Shown here: piece by piece, positions 1 to 7,589 of the stretch
How positions within the stretch are numbered: the first letter of the stretch is position 1
Layout of the letters: each line of letters opens with the position of its first letter
DNA from: an uncultured Bacteroidales bacterium
GTDB lineage: Bacteria > Bacteroidota > Bacteroidia > Bacteroidales > Bacteroidaceae
Length of the DNA stretch: 32,952 nt
Assembly: GCA_937876995.1 (NCBI GenBank)
Contig: CALEFD010000096.1
Location: forward strand, 1-32,952
Direction: 5' to 3'
The notes under the pieces: generated by a model
What the model saw: only the letters and a program-made list of their open reading frames with translations
What the model was told of the DNA's origin: nothing
Databases searched by the model: none
Made by a program: the position numbers and the translations under genes

Positions 1-53
1 AAGGTTTACGCGTAACCACGCGAAGCGTGGGTTCGAGTCTCGTTTGCCGCTCA
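1..53 (+). tRNA. 3' part of a tRNA-like gene, cut by window start
   Basis: The sequence has a T-arm core (GGGTTCGAGTCTCG), a 3' acceptor strand TTGCCGC, a U-like discriminator and then CA, and it is followed by a terminator. U73 and a GCGGCAA-type acceptor would fit a tRNA-Gly, as would the upstream AAGGT. The stretch between AAGGT and the T-arm is too long for a normal Gly tRNA, however, and contains a hairpin CCACGC-GAA-GCGTGG. The T-stem would rely on three wobble pairs. No anticodon can be assigned because the 5' part lies outside the window. It may be a real tRNA with an unusual variable arm or a decayed copy. Confidence 0.35.
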
Positions 54-59
54 AAAGAT

Positions 60-86
60 AAAGCAACCACGTCGGTTGCTTTTTTT
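60..86 (+). terminator. Rho-independent terminator after first tRNA-like copy
   Basis: A perfect 9-bp stem (AAAGCAACC / GGTTGCTTT) with a 5-base loop (ACGTC) is followed by a run of T. It lies directly downstream of the tRNA-like 3' end and would terminate that transcript. Confidence 0.75.
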
Positions 87-138
87 GTTATATTCCACAA
101 CACCATCACGAGAACTCGCGACCCGAGAGAAAATAAAT

Positions 139-193
139 AAGGTTTACGCGTAACCACGCGAAGCGTGGGTTCGAGTCTCGTTTGCCGCTCAAA
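139..193 (+). repeat. Second copy of the tRNA-like 3' sequence
   Basis: These 55 bases are identical to positions 1-55, an offset of 138. The 52 bases before this copy (87-138) show no recognisable tRNA 5' half, no GCGGCAA acceptor strand and no D-arm. The copy is therefore best read as a duplicated tRNA 3' fragment or pseudo-tRNA rather than a second functional gene. It carries its own terminator, whose stem matches that of copy 1 and whose loop differs, so the duplicated unit included the terminator. Confidence 0.6.
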
Positions 194-196
194 GGT

Positions 197-222
197 AAAG
201 CAACCACAACGGTTGCTTTTTT
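197..222 (+). terminator. Rho-independent terminator after second tRNA-like copy
   Basis: The same 9-bp stem as at 60-82 (AAAGCAACC / GGTTGCTTT), here with loop ACAAC, runs into six T. It insulates the toxin-antitoxin operon from upstream transcription. Confidence 0.7.
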
Positions 223-240
223 ATTTAATAATTAACAATA

Positions 241-276
241 TTTGTTGTACAATTATACAACTTTTTAATACCTTTG
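241..276 (+). promoter_or_regulatory. higBA promoter with embedded palindrome
   Basis: A -7 element TACCTTTG (269-276) matches the Bacteroidota TAnnTTTG consensus and ends four bases before the toxin ATG. Transcription should therefore start at or very near the start codon, giving an almost leaderless mRNA. TTTG at 241-244 lies in the -33 direction, but its 24-base spacing is longer than the usual 19-21. Between them is a perfect inverted repeat GTTGTA-N6-TACAAC (244-261). It is placed where a repressor would block polymerase, so it is a natural candidate operator for the HTH antitoxin. Confidence 0.55.
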
Positions 277-280
277 TACT

Positions 281-607
281 ATGAAAAAGATAATCGCATA
301 CAAGCGGTATTACACCGACTTTATGAACAGTTTATCGAAACCTGAACGCTTAAAAATTTTACGAGCACTTTTATTGTTTGAAACTGAGGATAAAATCCCT
401 TACCATTATATCAAATATTTAAGGGATGGAATCTATGAGTTTCGAGTAAGTTATATTAACAACGAATTTCGTTTGTTTTTTATACATGATGGTGAAACTA
501 TAGTTGTATTATTCAATTGTATAAAGAAAAAGAGTCAAAAAACGCCGGAGAATGAAATTAAGAAAGCTATAAAACTTAAAAAAGAATATTATGAACAAAA
601 GGAATGA
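281..607 (+). CDS. higB: HigB/RelE-type toxin (phage Gp49-like family)
   Basis: This 108-residue basic protein has the layout of HigB/Gp49-like RelE-superfamily toxins: an N-terminal helical part (residues 1-45), then the typical strand pattern around GIYEFRVSYINNEFRLFF (about 50-67), VVLFNCIKKKSQKTP (about 75-89), and a lysine-rich C-terminal helix. Members of this family cleave mRNA at the ribosome in bacterial cytoplasm. It is followed by an overlapping HTH gene, the toxin-first order typical of HigBA. The ATG lies four bases after the -7 box, so no ribosome binding site is possible and translation is probably leaderless. Family assignment is secure; toxicity and target are inferred. Confidence 0.85.
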   Translation: MKKIIAYKRYYTDFMNSLSKPERLKILRALLLFETEDKIPYHYIKYLRDGIYEFRVSYINNEFRLFFIHDGETIVVLFNCIKKKSQKTPENEIKKAIKLKKEYYEQKE

Positions 608-887
608 TATACATGATATTAGTGCAGAGCTAATCAGTGAGTTTGGTGAAATTGGTTCTAAAAAACGCGCTGAAGCAGTAGAAAAAGCTTGGGAAGAATA
701 CAACGCCCAGATTCTATTAGATGCACGTAAAAACGCTCATCTTACGCAAGCAGAACTCGCAGCTCGCATAGGAGCTGACAAGAGTTACATTTCTAGAATA
801 GAAAGAGGATTGACAGTTCCTTCTGTTGCAACATTATATAAGATTGCAGCTGCTATGGGATTAATAGTAGAACTCAAACCACTATAA
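591..887 (+). CDS. higA: HigA-type antitoxin, XRE-family HTH regulator
   Basis: This 98-residue protein has an N-terminal helical segment (1-45) and a C-terminal XRE/HTH_3 domain from about residue 48, with the recognisable run LTQAELAARIG, KSYISRIERG and PSVATLYKIAAAMG. Antitoxins of this kind bind the toxin and repress their own promoter. The ATG lies within the last 17 bases of the toxin gene, giving translational coupling. The palindrome at 244-261 is the likely operator. The gene ends 10 bases before the convergent helicase gene with no obvious terminator hairpin between them. Confidence 0.85.
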   Translation: MNKRNDIHDISAELISEFGEIGSKKRAEAVEKAWEEYNAQILLDARKNAHLTQAELAARIGADKSYISRIERGLTVPSVATLYKIAAAMGLIVELKPL

Positions 888-897
888 CTCACGCAAT

Positions 898-3255
898 CTA
901 TTTTAAGAGAGTAAGTTTGGCAAACTTAAGTAGCAGTACTTTTCTACCAAAATTGACGAATTGTATTGTTGCTTTTGTATCGCCACCCATCCCTTCCATT
1001 TCCAGCACTTTACCTACGCCAAAACGGTCATGTTGAATAATGGAGCCCACCTGAATATCGTTATCCGTTTTTACAGATGCTGTACTTTGCAACATCTCTT
1101 CTGTAACCACCTGAAATTTGGATTTCGGCTTACGCTCTTCAAACAGTGGTTTAGGTTTGCTTCGCTCCGCAAACTGCCTGGAATTATTAAAGCTGCTATT
1201 TGCAGTACTTTTAAATTGTGGTTTGCCGGATGGTTCAAAAGATGAAAAACCGAAATTTGAGGACGATGTAAAACGCGGTTTGGAGATAGGTTCATCTGAC
1301 ACCTTATTAATATAAACGGGATCTATATCTCTTAAAAATCTACTAGGTTGATTAGCCTCTATATTACCATGTCTGAATCTCGTAGTAGAATGAAACAGAT
1401 AAAGATATTTTTCTGCTCTGGTCATAGCCACATACATCAAACGACGTTCTTCTTCCAGTTCATGTTCGCTTGATGACATATCACTGGGAAATAGAGTCTC
1501 TTCTAATCCTACTATCATTACTGCCTTAAATTCAAGTCCTTTAGACGCGTGTATGGTCATCATTGTCACTTTTGAAACCTCGGCATCATCTTCTTTGTCT
1601 TGATCGGTCATTAACGAAACAGAGCCAAGATAATCTGAAAGGAATATTTCATTACTACCCTCCTCTATCCTATCCTTACAAAACAATTGAATACCGGACA
1701 TCAGTTCCTCCACGTTCTCTTTGCGAGCCATTCCTTCCGGAGTTTTGTCAGCATTTAGTTCTGCCGTAAGACCACTCTCTTCATACACTCTTTTGGCTAT
1801 GGTATATGCATCGCTGGTAGAGACACCGGTCATCAAGCTACGCAACAAAGTAGAAAAATCGTATAGTTTCTTCTGCGTTCCACTATTTACAGCAACACCG
1901 TAGTCTGTAGGATTACATATAACATCCCATAAAGTTACATCGTGTTGCAATGCTGCTTCCTTCAACTTATTTATAGTAGTATCGCCTATTCCACGTTTTG
2001 GGAAGTTGATAATTCGTTTTATAGATTCTTCATCACTGGGATTTACAATAACTCGCAGATATGCCAGTGTATCTTTTATCTCCTTTCTTTGATAGAACGA
2101 TAAAGAGCCATAAATTCTATATGGTAATCCGCTTTTTCTAAAGGTCTCTTCCAATACTCTGGACTGTCCGTTTGTTCTATAAAGAATTGCAGTTTCGTTC
2201 CAATCTACATTGTGATAAGTATGCAAATCCAACAGCTTATTAACCACCATTGTGGCCTCCTCCAAATCGGAATGAGCCCTGGTAAGTTCTATCTTATTGC
2301 CCTTTTCGTTTTCTGAAAAGACATTCTTTCTAATCTGGGAATGGTTCTTTGCAATAAGACTGCCTGCCGCATCCACTATAGTTTGCGTAGAACGATAGTT
2401 CTGTTCCAACTTAAAGAGTTTTGAATCCGGATAAAGTTTTTCAAAACTAAGCATATTGTGGATATTGGCACCGCGGAAAGAGTAGATACTTTGAGCATCA
2501 TCGCCTACTACGCATAGACGCGCACCACCTCGGGTGAGCAACCAAACTATGCTGTGCTGAGCATGATTTGTATCTTGATACTCATCTACAAGTATATATC
2601 GGAACATCTCGGCATATTTCTGTTGTACCTCCGGATTATTCTTAAGCAACAGATATGTATTCAGCAAAAGGTCGTCAAAATCCATAGCATCGGCCTTTCG
2701 GCATCGTTCAGTGTACTTTTCATATATAACCTTGGTCATTGGGATATTCTTAAAACTGTCTGCTTTAAGAATATCTGCATTCTGGCTATACATTGTGGAT
2801 GTATAAAGGCGATTCTTTGCCGTAGATATTCTATTCTGAATAACAGCCACCTTATATATTTTGTCATCAAGTTGCAGTTCTTTGATTATACTACGAATCA
2901 AACTCTGAGAATCTGCAGAATCATAAATGGTAAAATTACGCGAATAGCCCAGTAATGCCGATTCTGACCTCAGTATTCTGCTGAACACACTATGAAAAGT
3001 TCCCATCCACAGACGGTTTGCATAGGCAAATCCAACCACTTTTGATATTCTCTCCTTCATTTCACCTGCTGCCTTATTGGTAAATGTCAATGCCAATATT
3101 TTTGATGGGTCAACACCCTGCTCCAGCAGATATGCAATCTTATATGTCAGGACGCGTGTTTTTCCTGATCCCGCACCAGCTATCACCATACTGTGACCTT
3201 CATTGTACAGTACGGCATTACGCTGGCTATTGTTTAATTCGTCAATATAATTCAC
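898..3255 (-). CDS. pcrA: ATP-dependent DNA helicase PcrA/UvrD
   Basis: This 785-residue SF1A helicase unwinds DNA 3'-to-5' in repair and replication restart. Visible motifs are: Q motif LNNSQRNAV (7-15), Walker A GAGSGKT (27-33), motif Ia LTFTNKAAGEM (56-66), GTFHS (85-89), Walker B DEYQDTN (224-230), motif III GDDAQSIYSFRGA (251-263), motif IV EQNYRST (284-290), motif V TIHASKGLEF (567-576) and motif VI RRLMYVAMTRAEK (604-616). Residues from about 650 to 725 are a low-complexity Ser/Lys/Phe-rich linker. The last 55 residues form the Tudor-like PcrA C-terminal domain. The start is a GTG (3253-3255); no ATG upstream gives the conserved N-terminus. Monocistronic, divergent from the antiporter gene. 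Confidence 0.95.
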   Translation of the reverse strand: MNYIDELNNSQRNAVLYNEGHSMVIAGAGSGKTRVLTYKIAYLLEQGVDPSKILALTFTNKAAGEMKERISKVVGFAYANRLWMGTFHSVFSRILRSESALLGYSRNFTIYDSADSQSLIRSIIKELQLDDKIYKVAVIQNRISTAKNRLYTSTMYSQNADILKADSFKNIPMTKVIYEKYTERCRKADAMDFDDLLLNTYLLLKNNPEVQQKYAEMFRYILVDEYQDTNHAQHSIVWLLTRGGARLCVVGDDAQSIYSFRGANIHNMLSFEKLYPDSKLFKLEQNYRSTQTIVDAAGSLIAKNHSQIRKNVFSENEKGNKIELTRAHSDLEEATMVVNKLLDLHTYHNVDWNETAILYRTNGQSRVLEETFRKSGLPYRIYGSLSFYQRKEIKDTLAYLRVIVNPSDEESIKRIINFPKRGIGDTTINKLKEAALQHDVTLWDVICNPTDYGVAVNSGTQKKLYDFSTLLRSLMTGVSTSDAYTIAKRVYEESGLTAELNADKTPEGMARKENVEELMSGIQLFCKDRIEEGSNEIFLSDYLGSVSLMTDQDKEDDAEVSKVTMMTIHASKGLEFKAVMIVGLEETLFPSDMSSSEHELEEERRLMYVAMTRAEKYLYLFHSTTRFRHGNIEANQPSRFLRDIDPVYINKVSDEPISKPRFTSSSNFGFSSFEPSGKPQFKSTANSSFNNSRQFAERSKPKPLFEERKPKSKFQVVTEEMLQSTASVKTDNDIQVGSIIQHDRFGVGKVLEMEGMGGDTKATIQFVNFGRKVLLLKFAKLTLLK

Positions 3256-3276
3256 TTCTACTCTTTGTTTGGATTG

Positions 3277-3312
3277 CGAAGTTACAAAATTGAGGAATTA
3301 TAACTATCTTCG
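3277..3312. promoter_or_regulatory. Divergent promoter region for pcrA and the antiporter
   Basis: Two -7-like elements face opposite ways: TAACTTCG on the minus strand (3284-3277), about 21 bases before the pcrA GTG, and TATCTTCG on the plus strand (3305-3312), about 18 bases before the antiporter ATG. Both have C in place of the third T of TAnnTTTG; the same TATCTTCG variant precedes the tRNA-Thr at the window end. No good -33 box is visible at the right spacing for either. Confidence 0.35.
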
Positions 3313-3330
3313 CAGCGTAAAAAGTGTAAT

Positions 3331-5388
3331 ATGGATTTTCAACAGATATTCCCAGTAACCGATTCTATTTGGAAGTGTTTCATTGTGATAGCGCTTATAC
3401 TATTTGTGCCATTCATATCACAACGCATTCGTTTTCCGCAAATTGCAGGTCTTATTCTTGCCGGTTTGTTGGTAGGTGGCAGCGGATTGAACATTATTGA
3501 TACAGACGAAGTTTTAAGTATGTGTAGTAAGATTGGTTTGTTATTCATTATGTTCTTTGCCGGACTGGATATAGACATTGAAGAGATGAAAAAAACCGGT
3601 CATTGGGGATTTATATTTGGTTTGATAACATTCATTATACCTTTTGGCGGTTGCTACTACTCCTGCATACACATATTGAATATGACAGTGCCCGCATCGC
3701 TTATAGTGGGTTGCATAATGGGTTCTCACACTCTTATATCATATACAATTGTAAGCCGATATGGCCTCACAAAAGAACCGGGAGTAACTATTGCTGTTAC
3801 CGGTGCGTTGATAGCCATTCTGTTGGCCTTGGTTATAAATTCATTTGTCCGCTCTGCTTATTCAAATGATGGAACCGGTTTCAACATTTGGCTGTTTATA
3901 CTTAAATTTGCGTTATATCTGACATTCGTCATTTTTGCATTCCCCAAACTAACAAGACAATTTTTTCGCCGTTTTGGTAGCGGTCATGCACATTTCCTCT
4001 TTATTTTCATGATGCTGATGCTCAGTTCGGGATTAGCTTCGATAATTGGGTTAGAGGGTATTCTTGGCGCATTTTTAGCCGGATTGGTAACAAGCAGATA
4101 TATACCGCAATCATCGCCATTGATGAACAGAATAGATTTTATAGGAAACACTCTGTTTGTACCTATTTTCCTGTTACACACAGGTATGCTTATTAATTTG
4201 GAAGAGGTTATAAGCAACCCACGCATCTTATATCTGTTTGGCATTATCTTCGCAGTAGGTACTATAGGAAAATGGTTGGCAGCATTGATTATACAAAAAA
4301 TCAGGCATTTAGACAGAAACAACAGAAGGCTAATTTTTGGTTTGAGCGAAGCGCACGCCGCAGGTGCTTTAGCTATAACTATGGGAGCCTACACACTTAA
4401 TTTGGTTGACAACACTCTGCTCAGTACAACAATTATAATAGTCCTTTTTTCTTGCATTGCCAGCAATATTATTACTGAGCGAACCGCCATAAGTCAACAG
4501 AAGATTTTGAGCGGTAAATCAGAAAAGACCAGAAAAGAGAGGCTTATGGTTCTGCTCCATAACCCTGCTACAACAGCTTATTTAATGGATACCACCATGG
4601 CGCTTCGCACACCTAAAAGTCGCACAGAAACTGTAGGATTACATATTACCATAAACGGAGAACATGCCAATAAATATCTGCAAGCAGGTAAATCTGTGTT
4701 AGAACATGCTTCCGGCATAGCTGCTGCTGCCGACATTCCGTTCACTATACACAATCGTTTAGGCAATAATATTGTAGATAGCATTAAACACGCTTCGGAA
4801 GAGTACGAAACTACTGACCTTATATTAGGTCTTGCTGACATCAGAAATGTGACTCGTAAATATTATGAAGATTTCATATTGTCAGTTACCGCAAAAAACA
4901 GGCAACAGACTATTTTTGTACGTATCAATATACCTATTAATATGATTCGCAGAATTGTTGTCATTATTCCTGAACAATTCACTTTAGCGCCAGGCTTTCT
5001 TAGGAGTATTGAATTTATAGGCCGTTTAGGCAGTTCCATTGGCTGTCGTACACAATTCTATGGTAACGAATCAACAATGAACGATATACGCAGTTATGGT
5101 AAATCGGCAAACAGAACTGAATACTTTCCTATCAGTGACACAAATGATTTAGGTTGGATAATGGACAACGTAAACAAAGATCATCTTCTAGTATTAGTTG
5201 GTCCAAGAGAAGATGCGATGAATGGAATTCATCCTTTTGCTCATCTGTATGAACATATTCAGTCTATTCAGATAGAGTGCAACATGATGCTTGTATTCCC
5301 CGAAGCCGAATCATCCACCAATGATTTAGAAACAATACAGGCCACAACCAGAACCGATCGTGACCTGTTGAAGATGTTACGTATGTAA
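3331..5388 (+). CDS. CPA2-family cation/proton antiporter with C-terminal regulatory half
   Basis: This 685-residue inner-membrane protein has about 12 hydrophobic segments between residues 15 and 385, matching the Na+/H+ exchanger (KefB/CPA2) domain. They include RFPQIAGLILAGLLVG (34-49), the characteristic GLDIDIEEMKK (78-88) and SHTLISYTIVSRYGLT (132-147). Residues about 410-685 are soluble and look like two universal-stress-protein-like halves, which in this family modulate transport. It probably exchanges Na+ or K+ for protons in ion and pH homeostasis; the ion cannot be told from sequence. It stands alone on the plus strand and its stop codon lies three bases from the end of the convergent esterase gene. 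Confidence 0.85.
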   Translation: MDFQQIFPVTDSIWKCFIVIALILFVPFISQRIRFPQIAGLILAGLLVGGSGLNIIDTDEVLSMCSKIGLLFIMFFAGLDIDIEEMKKTGHWGFIFGLITFIIPFGGCYYSCIHILNMTVPASLIVGCIMGSHTLISYTIVSRYGLTKEPGVTIAVTGALIAILLALVINSFVRSAYSNDGTGFNIWLFILKFALYLTFVIFAFPKLTRQFFRRFGSGHAHFLFIFMMLMLSSGLASIIGLEGILGAFLAGLVTSRYIPQSSPLMNRIDFIGNTLFVPIFLLHTGMLINLEEVISNPRILYLFGIIFAVGTIGKWLAALIIQKIRHLDRNNRRLIFGLSEAHAAGALAITMGAYTLNLVDNTLLSTTIIIVLFSCIASNIITERTAISQQKILSGKSEKTRKERLMVLLHNPATTAYLMDTTMALRTPKSRTETVGLHITINGEHANKYLQAGKSVLEHASGIAAAADIPFTIHNRLGNNIVDSIKHASEEYETTDLILGLADIRNVTRKYYEDFILSVTAKNRQQTIFVRINIPINMIRRIVVIIPEQFTLAPGFLRSIEFIGRLGSSIGCRTQFYGNESTMNDIRSYGKSANRTEYFPISDTNDLGWIMDNVNKDHLLVLVGPREDAMNGIHPFAHLYEHIQSIQIECNMMLVFPEAESSTNDLETIQATTRTDRDLLKMLRM

Positions 5389-5391
5389 TTC

Positions 5392-6276
5392 TTATTTAAA
5401 AATCAACTGTGAGAAGTTGTAAAGACCATACTTCCATACTACAAAGTCGTGCTGACCTTCAGGGAAGTTGATAAGTGTACAAGGAACACCATTTTCATCG
5501 CAGAAAGCTTTCAAACGTGAGCTGTTATACATCAAACCGTCACGGCTACCGCAAACCATCCAAAGCAGTTTATTTTCTGCTTTTGTCTTAGCTACATCAG
5601 GGATAAGCTGTTCAGGAGTTTTTGTATTAGGAGCTGATGAGAAACCACCTACAAATGCAAATTTGTCAAGATTGCCAAGACCAAAGTTCAATGACTGGCC
5701 ACCACCCATTGAAAGACCTGCAATAGCACGATGATTCTTATCTGTATATGTGCTGAACTTACCTTCAATAAAAGGAATCAGGTCAACAAGAAGATCTTTT
5801 TCAAAGTTTACAAAACCCTGCTGCATTTCCGGGCTATAAACATTACCTTCAGGTTTGTCATTAGGAAGAGCGCGACCATTAGGCATAACAATAATCATAG
5901 GTTCTGCCTTTTTCTGTGCATAGAGGTTATCCATGATGATATTAGGAACGCCCTGCATCCATTCCTGATGGTCGCCACCAATACCGTGAAGCAGATACAA
6001 AACAGGATACTTTTTGTTTGAATCGTACTTTGGAGGCAGATAAACTGTTACCAAACGGTTTGTACCTACTGTTGTTGATTTGTATTCAAGAACTTCAACC
6101 TTACCACGTTCGATACCAGCGGTTTCCTGATCGTAACCTTCTGGAGCAGCAACATAATCGTTGTACTTTACATCAATCTGTTGCATACCACCAAACATCA
6201 TACCACCACCCGGCTGTGCATTTACACCGGCTGATACTGCCAAAGCTACGGCAGCTGCAAAAATCATTTTCTTCAT
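5392..6276 (-). CDS. Secreted CE1-like esterase (alpha/beta hydrolase)
   Basis: This 294-residue protein begins with a signal peptide (1-20, cleavage likely after VNA) and a Gly/Met-rich linker, then an esterase-D/feruloyl-esterase fold. The oxyanion region is LLHGIGGDHQEW (95-106). The nucleophile elbow is GLSMGG with Ser189, followed by Asp246 in CGSRDGL and His276 in EGQHDF, so the catalytic triad is complete. Enzymes of this kind remove feruloyl or acetyl groups from plant polysaccharides in the periplasm or outside the cell, but the substrate cannot be read from sequence. No SusC/SusD genes or other glycan-degradation genes adjoin it. It is the only secreted hydrolase here and is separated by 66 bases from the polysaccharide locus. 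Confidence 0.85.
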   Translation of the reverse strand: MKKMIFAAAVALAVSAGVNAQPGGGMMFGGMQQIDVKYNDYVAAPEGYDQETAGIERGKVEVLEYKSTTVGTNRLVTVYLPPKYDSNKKYPVLYLLHGIGGDHQEWMQGVPNIIMDNLYAQKKAEPMIIVMPNGRALPNDKPEGNVYSPEMQQGFVNFEKDLLVDLIPFIEGKFSTYTDKNHRAIAGLSMGGGQSLNFGLGNLDKFAFVGGFSSAPNTKTPEQLIPDVAKTKAENKLLWMVCGSRDGLMYNSSRLKAFCDENGVPCTLINFPEGQHDFVVWKYGLYNFSQLIFK

Positions 6277-6342
6277 ATCTATAATAATTAAATTGAGTTA
6301 GTCTATATTAATATATATAAAGGCAACTAAGTAAAGTTAGAT

Positions 6343-7539
6343 TTATTCTAACAAAAAGGCAATAAAATCTTGCATCTGGCGCTTAAACGAAAACTTACCT
6401 ACCGAAGCGCTCTTGCAATTTGATGATAGCTGTCCGTAATCTTGTTCAGACATATTCTTCATAGCTCTGATATTATCTTCTAACCCTTTGTAATCTGAAT
6501 TTGAGCAAACTAAACCAAAACCATTTGAAGAGACTATATCGGCACCTTCTCCGTCGCCACAGAAAAGTATAGGCACACCTGCCGGCAAAAGGTCAAATAT
6601 TTTTGATGGCACAGCACCATAGATATGCGTAACCAGTGCTACTATGGAAGCATCGTACTGTAATAATGTCTTATCCATCTCCTGACGTGACAAAGTACCA
6701 TGATAATATATATTTTCTGCTCCTGAATCTATATATTGCTTTATGTCATTCACCTGATTTCCGGCACCGTAGAGATGCATTTCCACACCTAATGATTTAA
6801 AATCCACATTTTTTATGAGTGTAAAAATATCCTGGGCCACACCAAGCAAACCGGCATACACAATCTTAAAAGGAGCTCTTTTATGCACCACTGCCTCTTC
6901 TGCTTTCACAGAGAGGTTATTTGAAAGATTCCTATAAAGAAAACTCCTTGTATTCGGAACAAATTTCTTGATATGATTAAGTATTTCCTGAGACTGCCCC
7001 ATTATTGATGTTGCATTCTTATAAATGAAACGCTCCAACATAGCCGTATATTTATATGAAAGCGTTCCTTCTTTCATAAAATTCAGTTCTACAGCAGAAG
7101 AGGGCCATAAATCAGAGACATTTAACACTACGTTTCGTTTATAGATTTTTCTAAAGAGCAGCATGGCTGATGCCGACACCACAATAGGCGGAGATTGTAC
7201 TATTACTCTGTCATACTGTTTAATTCTATTCCTTTTGAAAGCAAAGGCCCACATTGTCATAGCAAAAGCAAACATAGCCAATACCCTTTTTATAGGATTT
7301 TTGGATACTGTTGCATAGGTCCAATAACGGAATATGTTTATTCCATCTATGTTTTCCTTCATAGAGAAATGGCCTCTATAGCCATCAAAAATTTTACCTT
7401 GGGGATAATTTGGAAGACAGGTAAGAATATCTACATCTACACCCTGTTCTTTCAATCCTTTTGCCAGATTGGTAATCCTGCTGGGAGCGGCTCCAATTTC
7501 GGGTTCGTAATAAAAAGAAACTATCAGTACTCTCATCAT
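6343..7539 (-). CDS. Glycosyltransferase family 4 (WbuB-like)
   Basis: This 398-residue GT-B enzyme begins VLIVSFYYEPEIGAAPSR, the hallmark N-terminus of WbuB-type GT4 enzymes. In the C-terminal domain KIVYAGLLGVAQ (about 224-235) opens the nucleotide-sugar binding half, and VPSKIFDLLPAGVPILFCGD (about 310-329) is the donor-binding region. It should add one sugar to the lipid-linked repeat unit at the cytoplasmic membrane face. Two ATG codons in tandem (7539, 7536) could start it. It is the last gene of the wecC-wecB unit, 50 bases after wecB, so the sugar may be ManNAc or ManNAcA, which is inference only. Confidence 0.85.
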   Translation of the reverse strand: MMRVLIVSFYYEPEIGAAPSRITNLAKGLKEQGVDVDILTCLPNYPQGKIFDGYRGHFSMKENIDGINIFRYWTYATVSKNPIKRVLAMFAFAMTMWAFAFKRNRIKQYDRVIVQSPPIVVSASAMLLFRKIYKRNVVLNVSDLWPSSAVELNFMKEGTLSYKYTAMLERFIYKNATSIMGQSQEILNHIKKFVPNTRSFLYRNLSNNLSVKAEEAVVHKRAPFKIVYAGLLGVAQDIFTLIKNVDFKSLGVEMHLYGAGNQVNDIKQYIDSGAENIYYHGTLSRQEMDKTLLQYDASIVALVTHIYGAVPSKIFDLLPAGVPILFCGDGEGADIVSSNGFGLVCSNSDYKGLEDNIRAMKNMSEQDYGQLSSNCKSASVGKFSFKRQMQDFIAFLLE

Positions 7540-7589
7540 CTGTTATAACGGAACCGTTGCTGATTTGTTGCAGATTGTTGAAAACTATT

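Noticed and set aside
1..222. Attachment sites of an integrated element
   Set aside because: Only 83 bases separate the direct repeats and no integrase or mobilisation gene is in the window, so they are listed as repeats only.
2554..2955. A 133-codon open frame on the plus strand inside pcrA
   Set aside because: It is antisense to strongly conserved helicase motifs, and its translation has no domain character.
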